A stretch of 64,000 bases of DNA from Spirochaetales bacterium Spiro_09. GTDB lineage: Bacteria; Spirochaetota; Spirochaetia; Treponematales; Treponemataceae. The notes beneath the pieces are model-generated. The model ran no database searches. It saw only the letters and a list, made by a program, of their open reading frames with translations, and was not told where the DNA came from. Position 1 is the stretch's first letter; every line of letters begins with the position of its first letter. This document shows, in pieces, positions 8,127 to 16,454 of this stretch. The DNA is taken from the NCBI GenBank assembly GCA_001604385.1, contig LVBK01000020.1:62001-126000 (forward strand), written 5' to 3'. The position numbers and the translations under genes were made by a program.

Positions 8127-10629
8127 GCCCGTCCTGGCAGGTGTCCTTTTACTGGTTGTAGCGCTCGTCTCCTGTGCTCCCCGTGACGCGGAACAGGCCG
8201 ATCTCTCTGCGTCCGTCGCGTCGCCGCCGATACCGCAGCCGTCCCTGGTGATCAACGAGGTAATGTCCTCGAATACCCGGTTTTTGTATGACCGGCAGGG
8301 GAATACCTCCGACTGGATAGAGCTTCGCAATACCGGACGGCGACCGCTCCGCATCGGAGGCTGGGGCCTCAGCGACAGTGAGAAAAACCCGTTCAAATTC
8401 ACCTTCCCCGATATTGTTGTACCGCCGCTTTCCCTGGTTCTTGTCCGCGCGTCCGGAATGGAGATTACGGACGGAATTGAACTGCATGCGCCGTTTCGCC
8501 TCCAGTCCGGTGGCGAGAAAATCCGGCTGTCGGACAAAAATGGTGTCCTGATAGACAGTCTGCGCATACCTCCCCTTGAAACCAACGCCAGTTACGGACG
8601 GCCACATTCCGATCCTGGTCGCTTTGACCTTCTCTCCGAAGCGACTCCCGGCGCGATGAATGCCGACTATCTGAGCGGGGATGAGCGCGTTCCGGCCCTT
8701 ACCGCGAATACCCGAACAGGACGTGTGAGTGCGGGAAGCATGCTGACCCTTGCGTGCGATCATCCGGAGGCTGAAATTCGCTATACCCTGGACGGATCGG
8801 TCCCCGACCTTTTTTCGCCCCTGTGGCCCGGCTCCCTTGCCCTTGATCCCTCCCTGATTCCTGATGAATCCCTGACCGCGGTGGAAGGAATTACCGAGCA
8901 GTATGAGTCTCCGGGAATTATCGGGGAACGGGCCCTTGTTGTGCGAGCCCGGGCCTTTGTTCCGGGCTTGAAGCCGTCCTCCTGTTTCACCGGAACGTAT
9001 TTTTTTGAAAGCGATGCCCTTGAGCGCAGTATGCCTGTCATGCTTTTGACATTGCCTGCCGGGAGCCTGATGAACCGCGATTCGGGTATCTATGTGCTTG
9101 GCCGCGTGTATGCCGACTGGAGGGCCAACAATCCCGACGCTCATTATCAGGGCGACAGTCCTGCGAACTATAACCGGCGTGGTGGGGCCTGGCGCGTGCC
9201 GGTAGCGGCCGAGTTTGTTGATGGAGGAAGCGGTTTTTCGGTCGATGGTGAACTGAAATTGATGGGCGGCTGGTCGCGGGCAAGCGCGCAAAAGTCGTTT
9301 CAGCTCTTTTTTCACCGCAAGGCGGATGATTCGGGCGCCCTGGAATATGAACTGTTTCCGGGACTCCTGTCGCGCGACGGTTCCGGCCGCCCGGTCCGTT
9401 CTTTCCGGTCTGTGCTGCTGCGAAACGGCGGCAATGACTGGCCGATAACCCTCTTCCGCGACCTGATGATCGGGCGGCTTGTCTCCCTCTTTCCGGTGGA
9501 CGTCCAGGCCGGCCGTCCGGTCATTGTGTATGTGAACGGGGAGTATTGGGGAATCCTGAACATGCGGGAAGCCTTTGACGAAGGCTATTTTTCTGCCCAT
9601 TACGGATCTGATCCCGGACGGGTACGCATGCTTGAGGGAAAGGACCCGACCGGTACCGAGCTTCGGCTCGGGAGCGAGCGGGACCTCCGCGCGTACAACT
9701 CCCTGCGGGATGCCATTTCCCGCGCGGATTTCTCTTCGCAGGAGACGTACGACCGCTTTGATCGACAGATGGATCTTCGGAACCATGCCCTGTATACCGC
9801 CATACAAACCTGGACCGCAAACGGTGACTGGCCGGGAAACAATATCCGCTATTGGCGGTACGATGGTGTCCGGCCTTCCGACGTCGCTGCGGGCGTGAAA
9901 ACCTCCCTCGACGGACGCTTTCGCTGGCTCCTGTATGATCTTGAGTTCTCGATGAATATTTATAACCCGAACCAGTTTCGGGTAAATATGTTCGAAGTTC
10001 TCAATACACCCGATGCTCCCGGATGGCCAAACCCGCCCTGGTCAACCGTTCTGTGGCGAGCCTTCCTGAAGAGTCCGGAGTATCGCCGTCATCTGGTGAA
10101 CGCTGCCTGCGATCTGACAAGCTCGGTGTTTACTCCTCAAGCCATAGCACGCGCAGTGGATGAAATGATAGCCCTCTATAATCCGGAAATGGACGCGCAC
10201 TGGCAACGCTGGAACTGGGCGGCAAGCGGAAGCCGTGAAAACTGGCTGGCGCGGACGGAGGTACTGAAAGAGTACCCCGTCTATCGGACTCCGGAGTTCC
10301 ACCATCACCTCCGGAACTTCTTTATCCTTCCCCGCTCTGTCCCGGTTGTGGTCGAAGTGCCGGAGGGTGGGACCGTGGAGTTCAATTACCTTCGTCTTCG
10401 CGGGGAAACCTTCACAGGCTCGTATTATCCCGGCATACCCGTGGATATGCGAGCGCTTCCCGACGATGGATATCGCTTCACCGGGTGGCAGGCCATTCCA
10501 CCCGACAGAAGCTGGAACGAAGGCCCTGATGAAAGCGGGAGGCTTTTTTCCCCGGAGGACAGGCTGCGCCTTGATCCGAAACAGGGAATCAGGCTGAAAG
10601 CCCGTTTTGAAAGGATATCTCGAGACTGA
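8113..10629 (+). CDS. CotH-family kinase-like lipoprotein with lamin-tail domain
   Basis: An 838-residue exported lipoprotein. The N-terminal hydrophobic segment ends in the lipobox LVSC (Cys about 17 residues in). A lamin-tail-type domain follows (about 40-160: INEVMSSN, SDWIELRN, GWGLSDSEKNPFKF). Then comes a chitobiase-like segment (IRYTLDGSVPD) and a CotH kinase-like domain (about 310-690: LRNGGNDWPITLFRD, YVNGEYWGILNMREAFDEGY, LLYDLEFSMN). The C-terminus ends in an InlB-repeat-like stretch (DDGYRFTGW). CotH proteins phosphorylate partner proteins. The location here is the periplasm or cell surface. The gene overlaps the DUF4956 gene by 14 bases, so expression is coupled. The substrate is unknown. 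Confidence 0.85.
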   Translation: MYRCKPVLAGVLLLVVALVSCAPRDAEQADLSASVASPPIPQPSLVINEVMSSNTRFLYDRQGNTSDWIELRNTGRRPLRIGGWGLSDSEKNPFKFTFPDIVVPPLSLVLVRASGMEITDGIELHAPFRLQSGGEKIRLSDKNGVLIDSLRIPPLETNASYGRPHSDPGRFDLLSEATPGAMNADYLSGDERVPALTANTRTGRVSAGSMLTLACDHPEAEIRYTLDGSVPDLFSPLWPGSLALDPSLIPDESLTAVEGITEQYESPGIIGERALVVRARAFVPGLKPSSCFTGTYFFESDALERSMPVMLLTLPAGSLMNRDSGIYVLGRVYADWRANNPDAHYQGDSPANYNRRGGAWRVPVAAEFVDGGSGFSVDGELKLMGGWSRASAQKSFQLFFHRKADDSGALEYELFPGLLSRDGSGRPVRSFRSVLLRNGGNDWPITLFRDLMIGRLVSLFPVDVQAGRPVIVYVNGEYWGILNMREAFDEGYFSAHYGSDPGRVRMLEGKDPTGTELRLGSERDLRAYNSLRDAISRADFSSQETYDRFDRQMDLRNHALYTAIQTWTANGDWPGNNIRYWRYDGVRPSDVAAGVKTSLDGRFRWLLYDLEFSMNIYNPNQFRVNMFEVLNTPDAPGWPNPPWSTVLWRAFLKSPEYRRHLVNAACDLTSSVFTPQAIARAVDEMIALYNPEMDAHWQRWNWAASGSRENWLARTEVLKEYPVYRTPEFHHHLRNFFILPRSVPVVVEVPEGGTVEFNYLRLRGETFTGSYYPGIPVDMRALPDDGYRFTGWQAIPPDRSWNEGPDESGRLFSPEDRLRLDPKQGIRLKARFERISRD

Positions 10630-10663
10630 AACTGCTCCAGGCGGGTCGGATATACAGTCTGGG

Positions 10664-11782
10664 TCATGGCTCCAGGCGGTAGAGGCCTGCCCGTTGCGCA
10701 TCGGTAATGAAGTACACATATCCGTCCGGACCCTCGCGAACATCGCGGATACGCCCCACACGTCCCTCAAGAAGCGTTTCCGCCTCGATTACCCGATCTC
10801 CGTCCAGGGCAAGCCGTACGATACGGGTACCGGCAAGATTGCCTGAAAAGAGGTTGCCTCTCCACTTGGGAAAGGCATTGCCGGTGTAGAAGTCCAGTCC
10901 CGACGGGGCAATTGAGGGTGTCCACTGGATGAGTGAATCCTCCATCCCCTCCTTTGTAGTCCCTTCTCCGATTCGCGCTCCCGAACCATATTGTCTTCCG
11001 TGGGTGACTACCGGCCAACCGTAATTGGCTCCCGCACGCACCCGATTCAGTTCATCGCCGCCCTGGGGACCGTGTTCGGTCGCGAATATTTTCCCGGTCC
11101 CCGGCTGAACGGCAAGTCCTTGAATGTTACGGTGACCCAGCGAATACACGCTTGCGGCGGCCGCTTTGTTTTTGACAAAGGGATTGTCCGGGGGAATCGA
11201 GCCGTCCCGGTTAATGCGGTGTACTTTTCCCGCGCTGTCGAAGGGATCCTGGGCGCGATTCATGTCGCCGCGGTCACCGGTAGAAACAAGCAGGGTTCCA
11301 TCCGGCAAAAAACGCAGTCTGGAGCCGAAATGCTGACCAGCGCCGGTTTTCCTGTCCATTTCCCAGATTCGTTGCACCCCGATCAGGCTGTCTCCCTGAA
11401 GAATGGCCCGGCTTACCGCCGTTCCGCTTCCGGACGAACCGGAAACCGAATGGCTCAGATACAGGGTCCTGTTTGTGGCAAAATCCGGATCAAGAGCTAT
11501 GTCGAGAAGGCCTCCCTGACCGCCGGTCGCTACAGCAGGGACACCCTCTATGCGCGATGTGGATGCCGCAGAAATGCGGAGGAGGTTTCCTCTTTTTTCT
11601 GTAACGAGAATTGAACCGTCGGGAAGAAAGACAAAACCCCAGGGTTGCACCAGTCCTTCCCGGACTGTAACCAGCGAAAAGGAATGATGCTGTGATGATT
11701 CTTGCGCATGGAGTAAAGACGGTAAAAGGGGAGTGGCGAAACAGAGAATGCCTGCCATATACAAAGCCGTACTTTTTCTCAT
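10664..11782 (-). CDS. PQQ-dependent sugar dehydrogenase (Asd/YliI type)
   Basis: A 372-residue exported six-bladed beta-propeller. A signal peptide (LYMAGILCFATPLLPSLLHA) precedes the motif QPWGFVFLPDGSILVTEKRG. The conserved blade motifs GGQGGLLDIALDPDF, RFLPDGTLLVSTGDRGD, GHRNIQGLAVQP, TEHGPQGGDELNR and APSGLDFYTG match soluble aldose sugar dehydrogenases that bind PQQ and calcium. It would oxidise aldoses in the periplasm and pass electrons to a quinone or cytochrome. No PQQ synthesis gene is in the window, so PQQ may be scavenged, or the protein may work otherwise. AGAAGGAGG supports the start. Confidence 0.88.
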   Translation of the reverse strand: MRKSTALYMAGILCFATPLLPSLLHAQESSQHHSFSLVTVREGLVQPWGFVFLPDGSILVTEKRGNLLRISAASTSRIEGVPAVATGGQGGLLDIALDPDFATNRTLYLSHSVSGSSGSGTAVSRAILQGDSLIGVQRIWEMDRKTGAGQHFGSRLRFLPDGTLLVSTGDRGDMNRAQDPFDSAGKVHRINRDGSIPPDNPFVKNKAAAASVYSLGHRNIQGLAVQPGTGKIFATEHGPQGGDELNRVRAGANYGWPVVTHGRQYGSGARIGEGTTKEGMEDSLIQWTPSIAPSGLDFYTGNAFPKWRGNLFSGNLAGTRIVRLALDGDRVIEAETLLEGRVGRIRDVREGPDGYVYFITDAQRAGLYRLEP

Positions 11783-11864
11783 ATGTTCCTCCTTCTGTAT
11801 AAGTTAGTATGTTAATAGGAAAAGTCAACTATTATGAATGACAGCTACAACATGGAATTCTAAC

Positions 11865-11894
11865 TTGCGTGTTCCCCATGGACGGCAGTAGTAT
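11865..11894 (+). promoter_or_regulatory. Candidate promoter for a leaderless PhoH-like transcript
   Basis: TTGCGT, 18 bases, TAGTAT, then 6 bases to the ATG at 11901. No Shine-Dalgarno lies upstream. Confidence 0.5.
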
Positions 11895-11900
11895 GTATCC

Positions 11901-13229
11901 ATGGCACGAAAAAAGAACAAGATTTTTTTACTCGATACGAATGTGGTGTTGCACGACTTCCGCTGCATCTATCAGTTCGAGGAGCATGATATTGTTATTC
12001 CGATCACCGTGCTTGAAGAACTGGACCGCTTTAAAAAGGGCAACGACATTATCAATTTTCATGCCCGCGAGTTTACCCGCGAAATTGACCAATTGTCGGG
12101 CGATCTTCTTTTCAGCAAGGGTGTGCAGCTTGGCCCCAAACTGGGAAAGCTGTTTGTCGAAACCGGCAAGCCTTTTTCCAGGACCCTTGCGGAATCCTTT
12201 CCGGAACAATCCGCGGATCACCGTATTCTTGCCATTACGGAATATATCGCCCAGAAATACCCTGACCGGCACGTTGTCCTCGTTACCAAGGATATCAACC
12301 TCAGGCTCAAGGCAAAATCACTGGGTCTGTTCGCCGAGGACTATGAATCCGACAAGGTTCAGGATGTCAGTGAATTCGACCGGACAATAAAAAAAATCGA
12401 GGACATGGATTCCCGCCTCATTGGCCGCCTCTATGAGGAGGAACGCGTTCCCTATGCCGACTTCGGGTTTGACCGGAAACCGCAGTACCACCAGTATTAC
12501 ATTCTGAAAAATTCCTCCTCAAGCGCGCTTGCCTGTTATGACAAGGAGCATGACAGCTTGCGCCGGGTTGAGCGCCTGCGCTGTTATGGCATTGAACCCC
12601 GGAACGCGGAACAGGCCTTTTCCCTTGATGCGCTCATGCAGCCGGACATTCCCCTGGTAGCCCTTTCCGGCAAGGCCGGAACCGGGAAAACGCTTCTTGC
12701 CCTGGCTGCCGCCCTGTCGCAGGAAGACAAGTTTGATCAGATACTGCTTTCACGGCCGATCGTGCCGCTCGCGAATCGGGATATCGGCTTTCTTCCCGGA
12801 GACGTAGATGACAAAATCGGCCCGTACATGCACCCCCTTTTTGACAACCTTTCGGTTATAAAGCATCAGTTCAAAACGAATGGCAAAGAAAACCAGCATA
12901 TCGATGATTTGCAGAAGAAGGGTAAACTGGTTATTTCGCCTCTTGCCTATATCCGGGGCAGAAGTCTGTCAAACGTGTTTTTCATTGTCGATGAGGCTCA
13001 AAACCTGACTCCGCACGAGGTAAAAACCATTATTACCCGCGCAGCCGAAGGAACCCGCATGATTTTTACCGGCGACATCCAGCAAATCGATTCGCCGTAT
13101 CTCGATTCCAGTTCGAACGGTCTGAGTTACTTGATTGATCGTATGCGCGGGCAGGAAGTGTTTGCGCATGTGCACCTGGTTAAAAGCGAGCGAAGCCGAC
13201 TGGCCGAGCTGGCAAGCTCTCTTTTGTAG
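11901..13229 (+). CDS. PIN-PhoH fusion protein (YlaK type)
   Basis: A 442-residue protein. The N-terminal PIN nuclease domain (about 5-150) has the acidic triad region FLLDTNVVLHD, PITVLEELDRFK and VVLVTKDINLRLKAKS. The C-terminal PhoH ATPase (about 235-440) shows Walker A LSGKAGTGKTLLALAA, Walker B NVFFIVDEAQNLTPHEVKT and GDIQQIDSPYLD. Proteins of this layout act on RNA as helicase-nucleases. Stand-alone PhoH lacks the PIN domain, whereas YlaK and mycobacterial PhoH2 have it. There is no ribosome site, and a promoter sits 6 bases before the ATG. It is followed by an RRM protein gene, which is consistent with an RNA-related neighbourhood. Confidence 0.9.
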   Translation: MARKKNKIFLLDTNVVLHDFRCIYQFEEHDIVIPITVLEELDRFKKGNDIINFHAREFTREIDQLSGDLLFSKGVQLGPKLGKLFVETGKPFSRTLAESFPEQSADHRILAITEYIAQKYPDRHVVLVTKDINLRLKAKSLGLFAEDYESDKVQDVSEFDRTIKKIEDMDSRLIGRLYEEERVPYADFGFDRKPQYHQYYILKNSSSSALACYDKEHDSLRRVERLRCYGIEPRNAEQAFSLDALMQPDIPLVALSGKAGTGKTLLALAAALSQEDKFDQILLSRPIVPLANRDIGFLPGDVDDKIGPYMHPLFDNLSVIKHQFKTNGKENQHIDDLQKKGKLVISPLAYIRGRSLSNVFFIVDEAQNLTPHEVKTIITRAAEGTRMIFTGDIQQIDSPYLDSSSNGLSYLIDRMRGQEVFAHVHLVKSERSRLAELASSLL

Positions 13230-13268
13230 GTTTTTCCCCGATCGGGGGCAGACACGATTTTTACTTTA

Positions 13269-13277
13269 TGGTACAAT
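13269..13277 (+). promoter_or_regulatory. Extended -10 promoter for the RRM gene with a long leader
   Basis: TGG-TACAAT is an extended -10. Transcription from about 13284 would give a leader of about 115 bases before the RRM start at 13399. The leader holds short self-complementary runs (ACCGGATACCGGG). Long structured leaders are common for cold-induced RNA-binding genes. The 13230-13398 gap holds no convincing gene. Confidence 0.35.
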
Positions 13278-13398
13278 ACACATGTTGGCAGTTCATCCTG
13301 GATGTTTTTTACCGGATACCGGGCGCGAATCGCTTGCAGGCTTGTCAGAGGACGGGCAAATTATTGTTAATCCGGTGGATCGGATGAAGGATGCCAGT

Positions 13399-13668
13399 AT
13401 GGGCAAGAAAGTTTATGTAGGAAATCTCAGCTATGACACAAGTGACGCGGGTCTCGCCGAATTGTTCGGAGCACACGGAAACGTAGTGTCTGCACGCACG
13501 ATTGTTGACCGCGACACAGGCCGTTCAAAAGGCTTTGCGTTTGTTGAAATGGGAACTGACGAGGAAGCTCAGTCAGCCATTTCCGCCTTGAATGGTATGT
13601 CCCTTGATGGACGTCAGATTAAGGTGAATGAATCTGTAGAAAAACCCCGCACAAACAGCCGCTGGTAA
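13399..13668 (+). CDS. Small RRM-type RNA-binding protein
   Basis: An 89-residue protein made almost entirely of one RNA-recognition motif. RNP2 is KVYVGNLSY and RNP1 is KGFAFVEM, followed by a short basic tail PRTNSRW. This is the size and layout of the glycine-poor bacterial RRM proteins of the cyanobacterial Rbp type, thought to be RNA chaperones. The track ORF starts at 13135 inside phoH. I chose ATG 13399 because GAAGG lies 8 bases upstream and the RRM fold begins immediately. A strong intrinsic terminator follows at 13691. Confidence 0.9.
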   Translation: MGKKVYVGNLSYDTSDAGLAELFGAHGNVVSARTIVDRDTGRSKGFAFVEMGTDEEAQSAISALNGMSLDGRQIKVNESVEKPRTNSRW

Positions 13669-13690
13669 GATACCGGCGTTATGAATAAAG

Positions 13691-13722
13691 CCGTCCGGCC
13701 CTGAGCCGGGCGGTTTTTTTTT
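13691..13722 (+). terminator. Intrinsic terminator after the RRM gene
   Basis: CCGTCCGGC-CCTGA-GCCGGGCGG is a 9-bp stem with one G-T pair, followed by nine Ts. It is the clearest rho-independent terminator in the window. Confidence 0.92.
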
Positions 13723-13829
13723 GTCCGATTTCCGTTCTTTATGTGACCATATCACCGTTTCGTTCCGGCGGTATGGTCGTGCACCTTTTTCCTGCGTATA
13801 TTACCGATATACGGAGAAAGGAGCCTTTC

Positions 13830-14381
13830 ATGAAAAAGTATGTACCGACCGCACTTATTCTTTTTGGCGTATTTTTTGTGATGTCCTGCGCCAGCGCCCC
13901 CACCACAGCGCACATACCCGCGGTGGAACGGATAGACTTCGACTTGTTCGAGGCACCCTGGTACGAAATAGCCCGCATCCCCATTCCCATTGCCTCTGAC
14001 TGGGTCGGTACGACCGATACCTACGTAAGACAGGAAGACGGCAGCTGGATAGTGCTGTATGAGGGCTATAAGGGCGATTTTGACGGAAAAAAAGGGGTGT
14101 TGACGCAAAAATTGAAGCTGGTGGAAGGCGATCGCCAGGGCGAAATGAAGGCGCGGCCCTTTCCTTTTATATGGATGCCCTACCGGATAATCTACTGGAA
14201 CAGTGAAAACAGAACCATGCTGGTAACAAGCGGTTCCATGGATTATCTGTGGATCATGGCCCGCGACAGCGTGCTTCCGCAAGCGGTCTATAACGAGCTT
14301 GTCGAAGAATCCGGGCGACTGGGTTTCGATATAGCCCGTCTCCAGATAGTTCCCCAACGTGAACATGGAGGTGAAATGTGA
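13830..14381 (+). CDS. Lipocalin-family lipoprotein (Blc-like)
   Basis: A 183-residue outer-envelope lipoprotein. The signal segment YVPTALILFGVFFVMSC ends in a lipobox Cys. The mature part has the lipocalin start motif APWYEIARIP (usually GxWYEIAR) and later strand motifs YWNSENRTMLVTSGSMDYLWIMAR, close to bacterial Blc, which binds lysophospholipids. A ribosome site AAAGGAG lies upstream of ATG 13830. The track start at 13743 runs through it. Its stop overlaps the GTG of the next gene (ATGTGA), so the two are co-translated. Confidence 0.88.
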   Translation: MKKYVPTALILFGVFFVMSCASAPTTAHIPAVERIDFDLFEAPWYEIARIPIPIASDWVGTTDTYVRQEDGSWIVLYEGYKGDFDGKKGVLTQKLKLVEGDRQGEMKARPFPFIWMPYRIIYWNSENRTMLVTSGSMDYLWIMARDSVLPQAVYNELVEESGRLGFDIARLQIVPQREHGGEM

Positions 14382-15109
14382 GATTTCTTACCGGTAACCC
14401 GCCGACCCTGCGCGTTGTATTCTCTGCCTTGTTTGTGCTGACCACCGTCGCCTCCCTTGCCGCTCAGACAACCACTATCTGGCGCTTTTCCTCCCGTGCG
14501 GTAAAGGACGGCCGTCTGGTGTATGACGAGAAGCATGAAGCGGAATATCGTGACGGAAAGATTTTCCGGGGCCGAACGGATTATCTTGCTCCCGACGGTA
14601 CGCCCCTTGCATATATAGAATCGTTCTTTACCGAATCCTTGACGGCCCCTTCCCACATTTTTGTCGATTATCGCAACGGTTTTACCCATGGTACCCGCTA
14701 TGAAAATGGACTGCCGGTATTATTTGCCCGGGAACAGGGCAAGGCGGAGCGGTCCCGGGTTCTGACGGAACGAAACAATGGTCGGGCCCTTATGGTGGGC
14801 TGTCAGGGACTTTTCTATTATTTGCAGGAAGATTTTGCTGTAGTGCGTGAACAACGGAGAATACCGGTACGGTTATTGATCACCGGCACCCTTGATGTAT
14901 ACGATTTTGAGCTTGAGTACAAGGGGGAGAAGGACGGGGTTGCGGACCTGGTTATCCATATTTCAAACCGCTTTTTGCGCCTGTTTGCTCCGAAACTGGA
15001 CGTCAAATATGATGCAGTGAACAAAAAAATGCTCTATTACCGCGGTTTGTCCAATATCCAGGATGATAGGGGAAGGCTCCAAACCGTGGAGATTGTCTAC
15101 ACCTATTAG
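14378..15109 (+). CDS. Exported hypothetical protein, DUF3108-like at best
   Basis: A 243-residue protein with a signal peptide ending near SLAAQ. It has a predicted all-beta mature region with alternating charged and aromatic residues (WRFSSRAVKDGRLVYDEKHEAEY, split over several strands). The C-terminus VKYDAVNKKMLYYRGLSNI suggests a repeated-strand scaffold, as in DUF3108-type periplasmic proteins, but I cannot assign a family. It starts at GTG 14378 with GGAGGTGA upstream and overlaps the lipocalin gene by 4 bases. It may act with the lipocalin in the envelope. Function unknown. Confidence 0.7.
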   Translation: MRFLTGNPPTLRVVFSALFVLTTVASLAAQTTTIWRFSSRAVKDGRLVYDEKHEAEYRDGKIFRGRTDYLAPDGTPLAYIESFFTESLTAPSHIFVDYRNGFTHGTRYENGLPVLFAREQGKAERSRVLTERNNGRALMVGCQGLFYYLQEDFAVVREQRRIPVRLLITGTLDVYDFELEYKGEKDGVADLVIHISNRFLRLFAPKLDVKYDAVNKKMLYYRGLSNIQDDRGRLQTVEIVYTY

Positions 15110-15124
15110 TGCCGGGTGCCTTCA

Positions 15125-16390
15125 CTATCGCGGTGAGGCGAACGAGTTATCCGAAAATTGTGGCATACGGAGCCCGGGCATTCTTCCCTGCGAAAATTCA
15201 TCCGTAGTATTCTGGGAAAACAGGCAGGATTGTGCAAGGATATTCGCACTCAGAGAATCGATCGAAAAAAGTGCGCTTCCCCGGTTGTTCGAAAAGGTGC
15301 AGTCCCGCCACAACACGTTTTCCGAGGCAATCACCTCGATCAGGCTGTATTCTCCGGTGTCCTGCAATCGGGTGGTGATGAACGAGATGTCGCTGCTTCT
15401 TTCGATACGTAACAAACCATAGGTACATTCCCGGATTATACTGTCGCTCAAGGTAACCTTCTGGGTGCGTTCCAGGGATATCCCGATGGTTCCGGACCCG
15501 TACAAGTCACAGCGAGACATATCGATCTGCTCGCAGTTTTTGAACCGTAATACGCCCCCCAAACAGTAACCGGGCACGCTATGACCGAAGGTAATGCCTG
15601 AAAGGGTAATTGCTGAACAGTTTTCAAAGGAAAATACCCAGCCATAGGCCGGTTCAATAACTATTTCCGCTCCCTCTTCCCCGATTATTGCGAGATTGGA
15701 TACTCCCCTGATCACCGGACACAGACCGTCATACTCGTCAACCCAATTGATGACGCGATTTTTTACCTGCCAGGATTGTGAAATATCGTATATTCCCTTT
15801 TTCAGGCGAATGGTTTTATCGCTTCCCACTGCTGCAATCAGTTCGTCTGCCGTACTGACATCAATGATCGATCCGGTTTTTGTTCCTGAACGGAGCGTAT
15901 TGTACAGCGTTCCCTCGGGCAAGCGGACGCTTTCCATCGCGAGAATTCGGGCCGTTTCCACCGCGATCGCTTTCAGGCGCAACAGGCGGGTATCATCGAG
16001 CGTCCCGGTTATGATGATTTGCGCTCCAAGCATTTTGCCAATGGACTGCGCTGACTCGTCGCTTACTTCACCTGAAAGCTGAAAGGTCAGTTCTTTTTTA
16101 ACGAGCTCGATGTCCTTGCGGTCAACCACCACAAGTTTTCCTGACTTGACGAAATTTTGGGCAATTTCCTGGCTTACAAAGGCCGCAAGATTTTCTGACG
16201 GCGCGGAGCAATCCAGCACTGCCACCACGCTTCCCTGAACGAGCGGTTTTTCAAGACGCAGGGCCGCATCGCGTATGCCCGTTTCTAGCAGACCGTCCTG
16301 ACCGTACAACACGGCGTTCAGCAGAAAGAGAATCAGACAGATTCCTGGCAAGGGATGGCGGATGCACTTCTGAAGATGGTTGGCACTCAT
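15125..16390 (-). CDS. FlgO/CsgG-like domain plus right-handed beta-helix protein
   Basis: A 421-residue exported protein. After a signal peptide (GICLILFLLNAVLYGQ) a FlgO/CsgG-type alpha-beta domain spans about residues 40-145 (SVVAVLDCSAPSENLAAFVS, KLVVVDRKDIELVKKEL, IGKMLGAQIIITGTL). It is followed by a right-handed parallel beta-helix (about 200-400) with repeated short rungs such as NLAIIGEEG, AITLSGITFGHS and KVTLSDSIIRECTYG. The beta-helix domain resembles NosD-type pectate-lyase folds, but no catalytic residues are recognisable. ATG 16390 was chosen: the longer track ORF runs into the upstream cyclase gene, and a -10 box lies 7 bases upstream. The role may be envelope assembly. Confidence 0.78.
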   Translation of the reverse strand: MSANHLQKCIRHPLPGICLILFLLNAVLYGQDGLLETGIRDAALRLEKPLVQGSVVAVLDCSAPSENLAAFVSQEIAQNFVKSGKLVVVDRKDIELVKKELTFQLSGEVSDESAQSIGKMLGAQIIITGTLDDTRLLRLKAIAVETARILAMESVRLPEGTLYNTLRSGTKTGSIIDVSTADELIAAVGSDKTIRLKKGIYDISQSWQVKNRVINWVDEYDGLCPVIRGVSNLAIIGEEGAEIVIEPAYGWVFSFENCSAITLSGITFGHSVPGYCLGGVLRFKNCEQIDMSRCDLYGSGTIGISLERTQKVTLSDSIIRECTYGLLRIERSSDISFITTRLQDTGEYSLIEVIASENVLWRDCTFSNNRGSALFSIDSLSANILAQSCLFSQNTTDEFSQGRMPGLRMPQFSDNSFASPR

Positions 16391-16397
16391 GTCGTGC

Positions 16398-16406
16398 AGT
16401 ATATCA
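16398..16406 (-). promoter_or_regulatory. Extended -10 before the FlgO/beta-helix gene
   Basis: Minus-strand TGA-TATACT ends 7 bases before the ATG at 16390. No good -35 and no Shine-Dalgarno are seen, consistent with a leaderless transcript. Confidence 0.45.
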
Positions 16407-16454
16407 CAGTTTGATTTTTTGCTCTTCGGGAATCTATTGAAGAAGCGCTTCGTG

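Noticed and set aside
8149-9807. 552-codon ORF on the minus strand
   Set aside because: It is antisense to the CotH lipoprotein, has no recognisable domain and is rich in Arg/Gly/His as expected from a GC-rich shadow frame.
13237-13248. CCCCGATCGGGG palindrome after phoH as a terminator
   Set aside because: The stem is only four base pairs around a GATC loop and no T-run follows. It is probably incidental.
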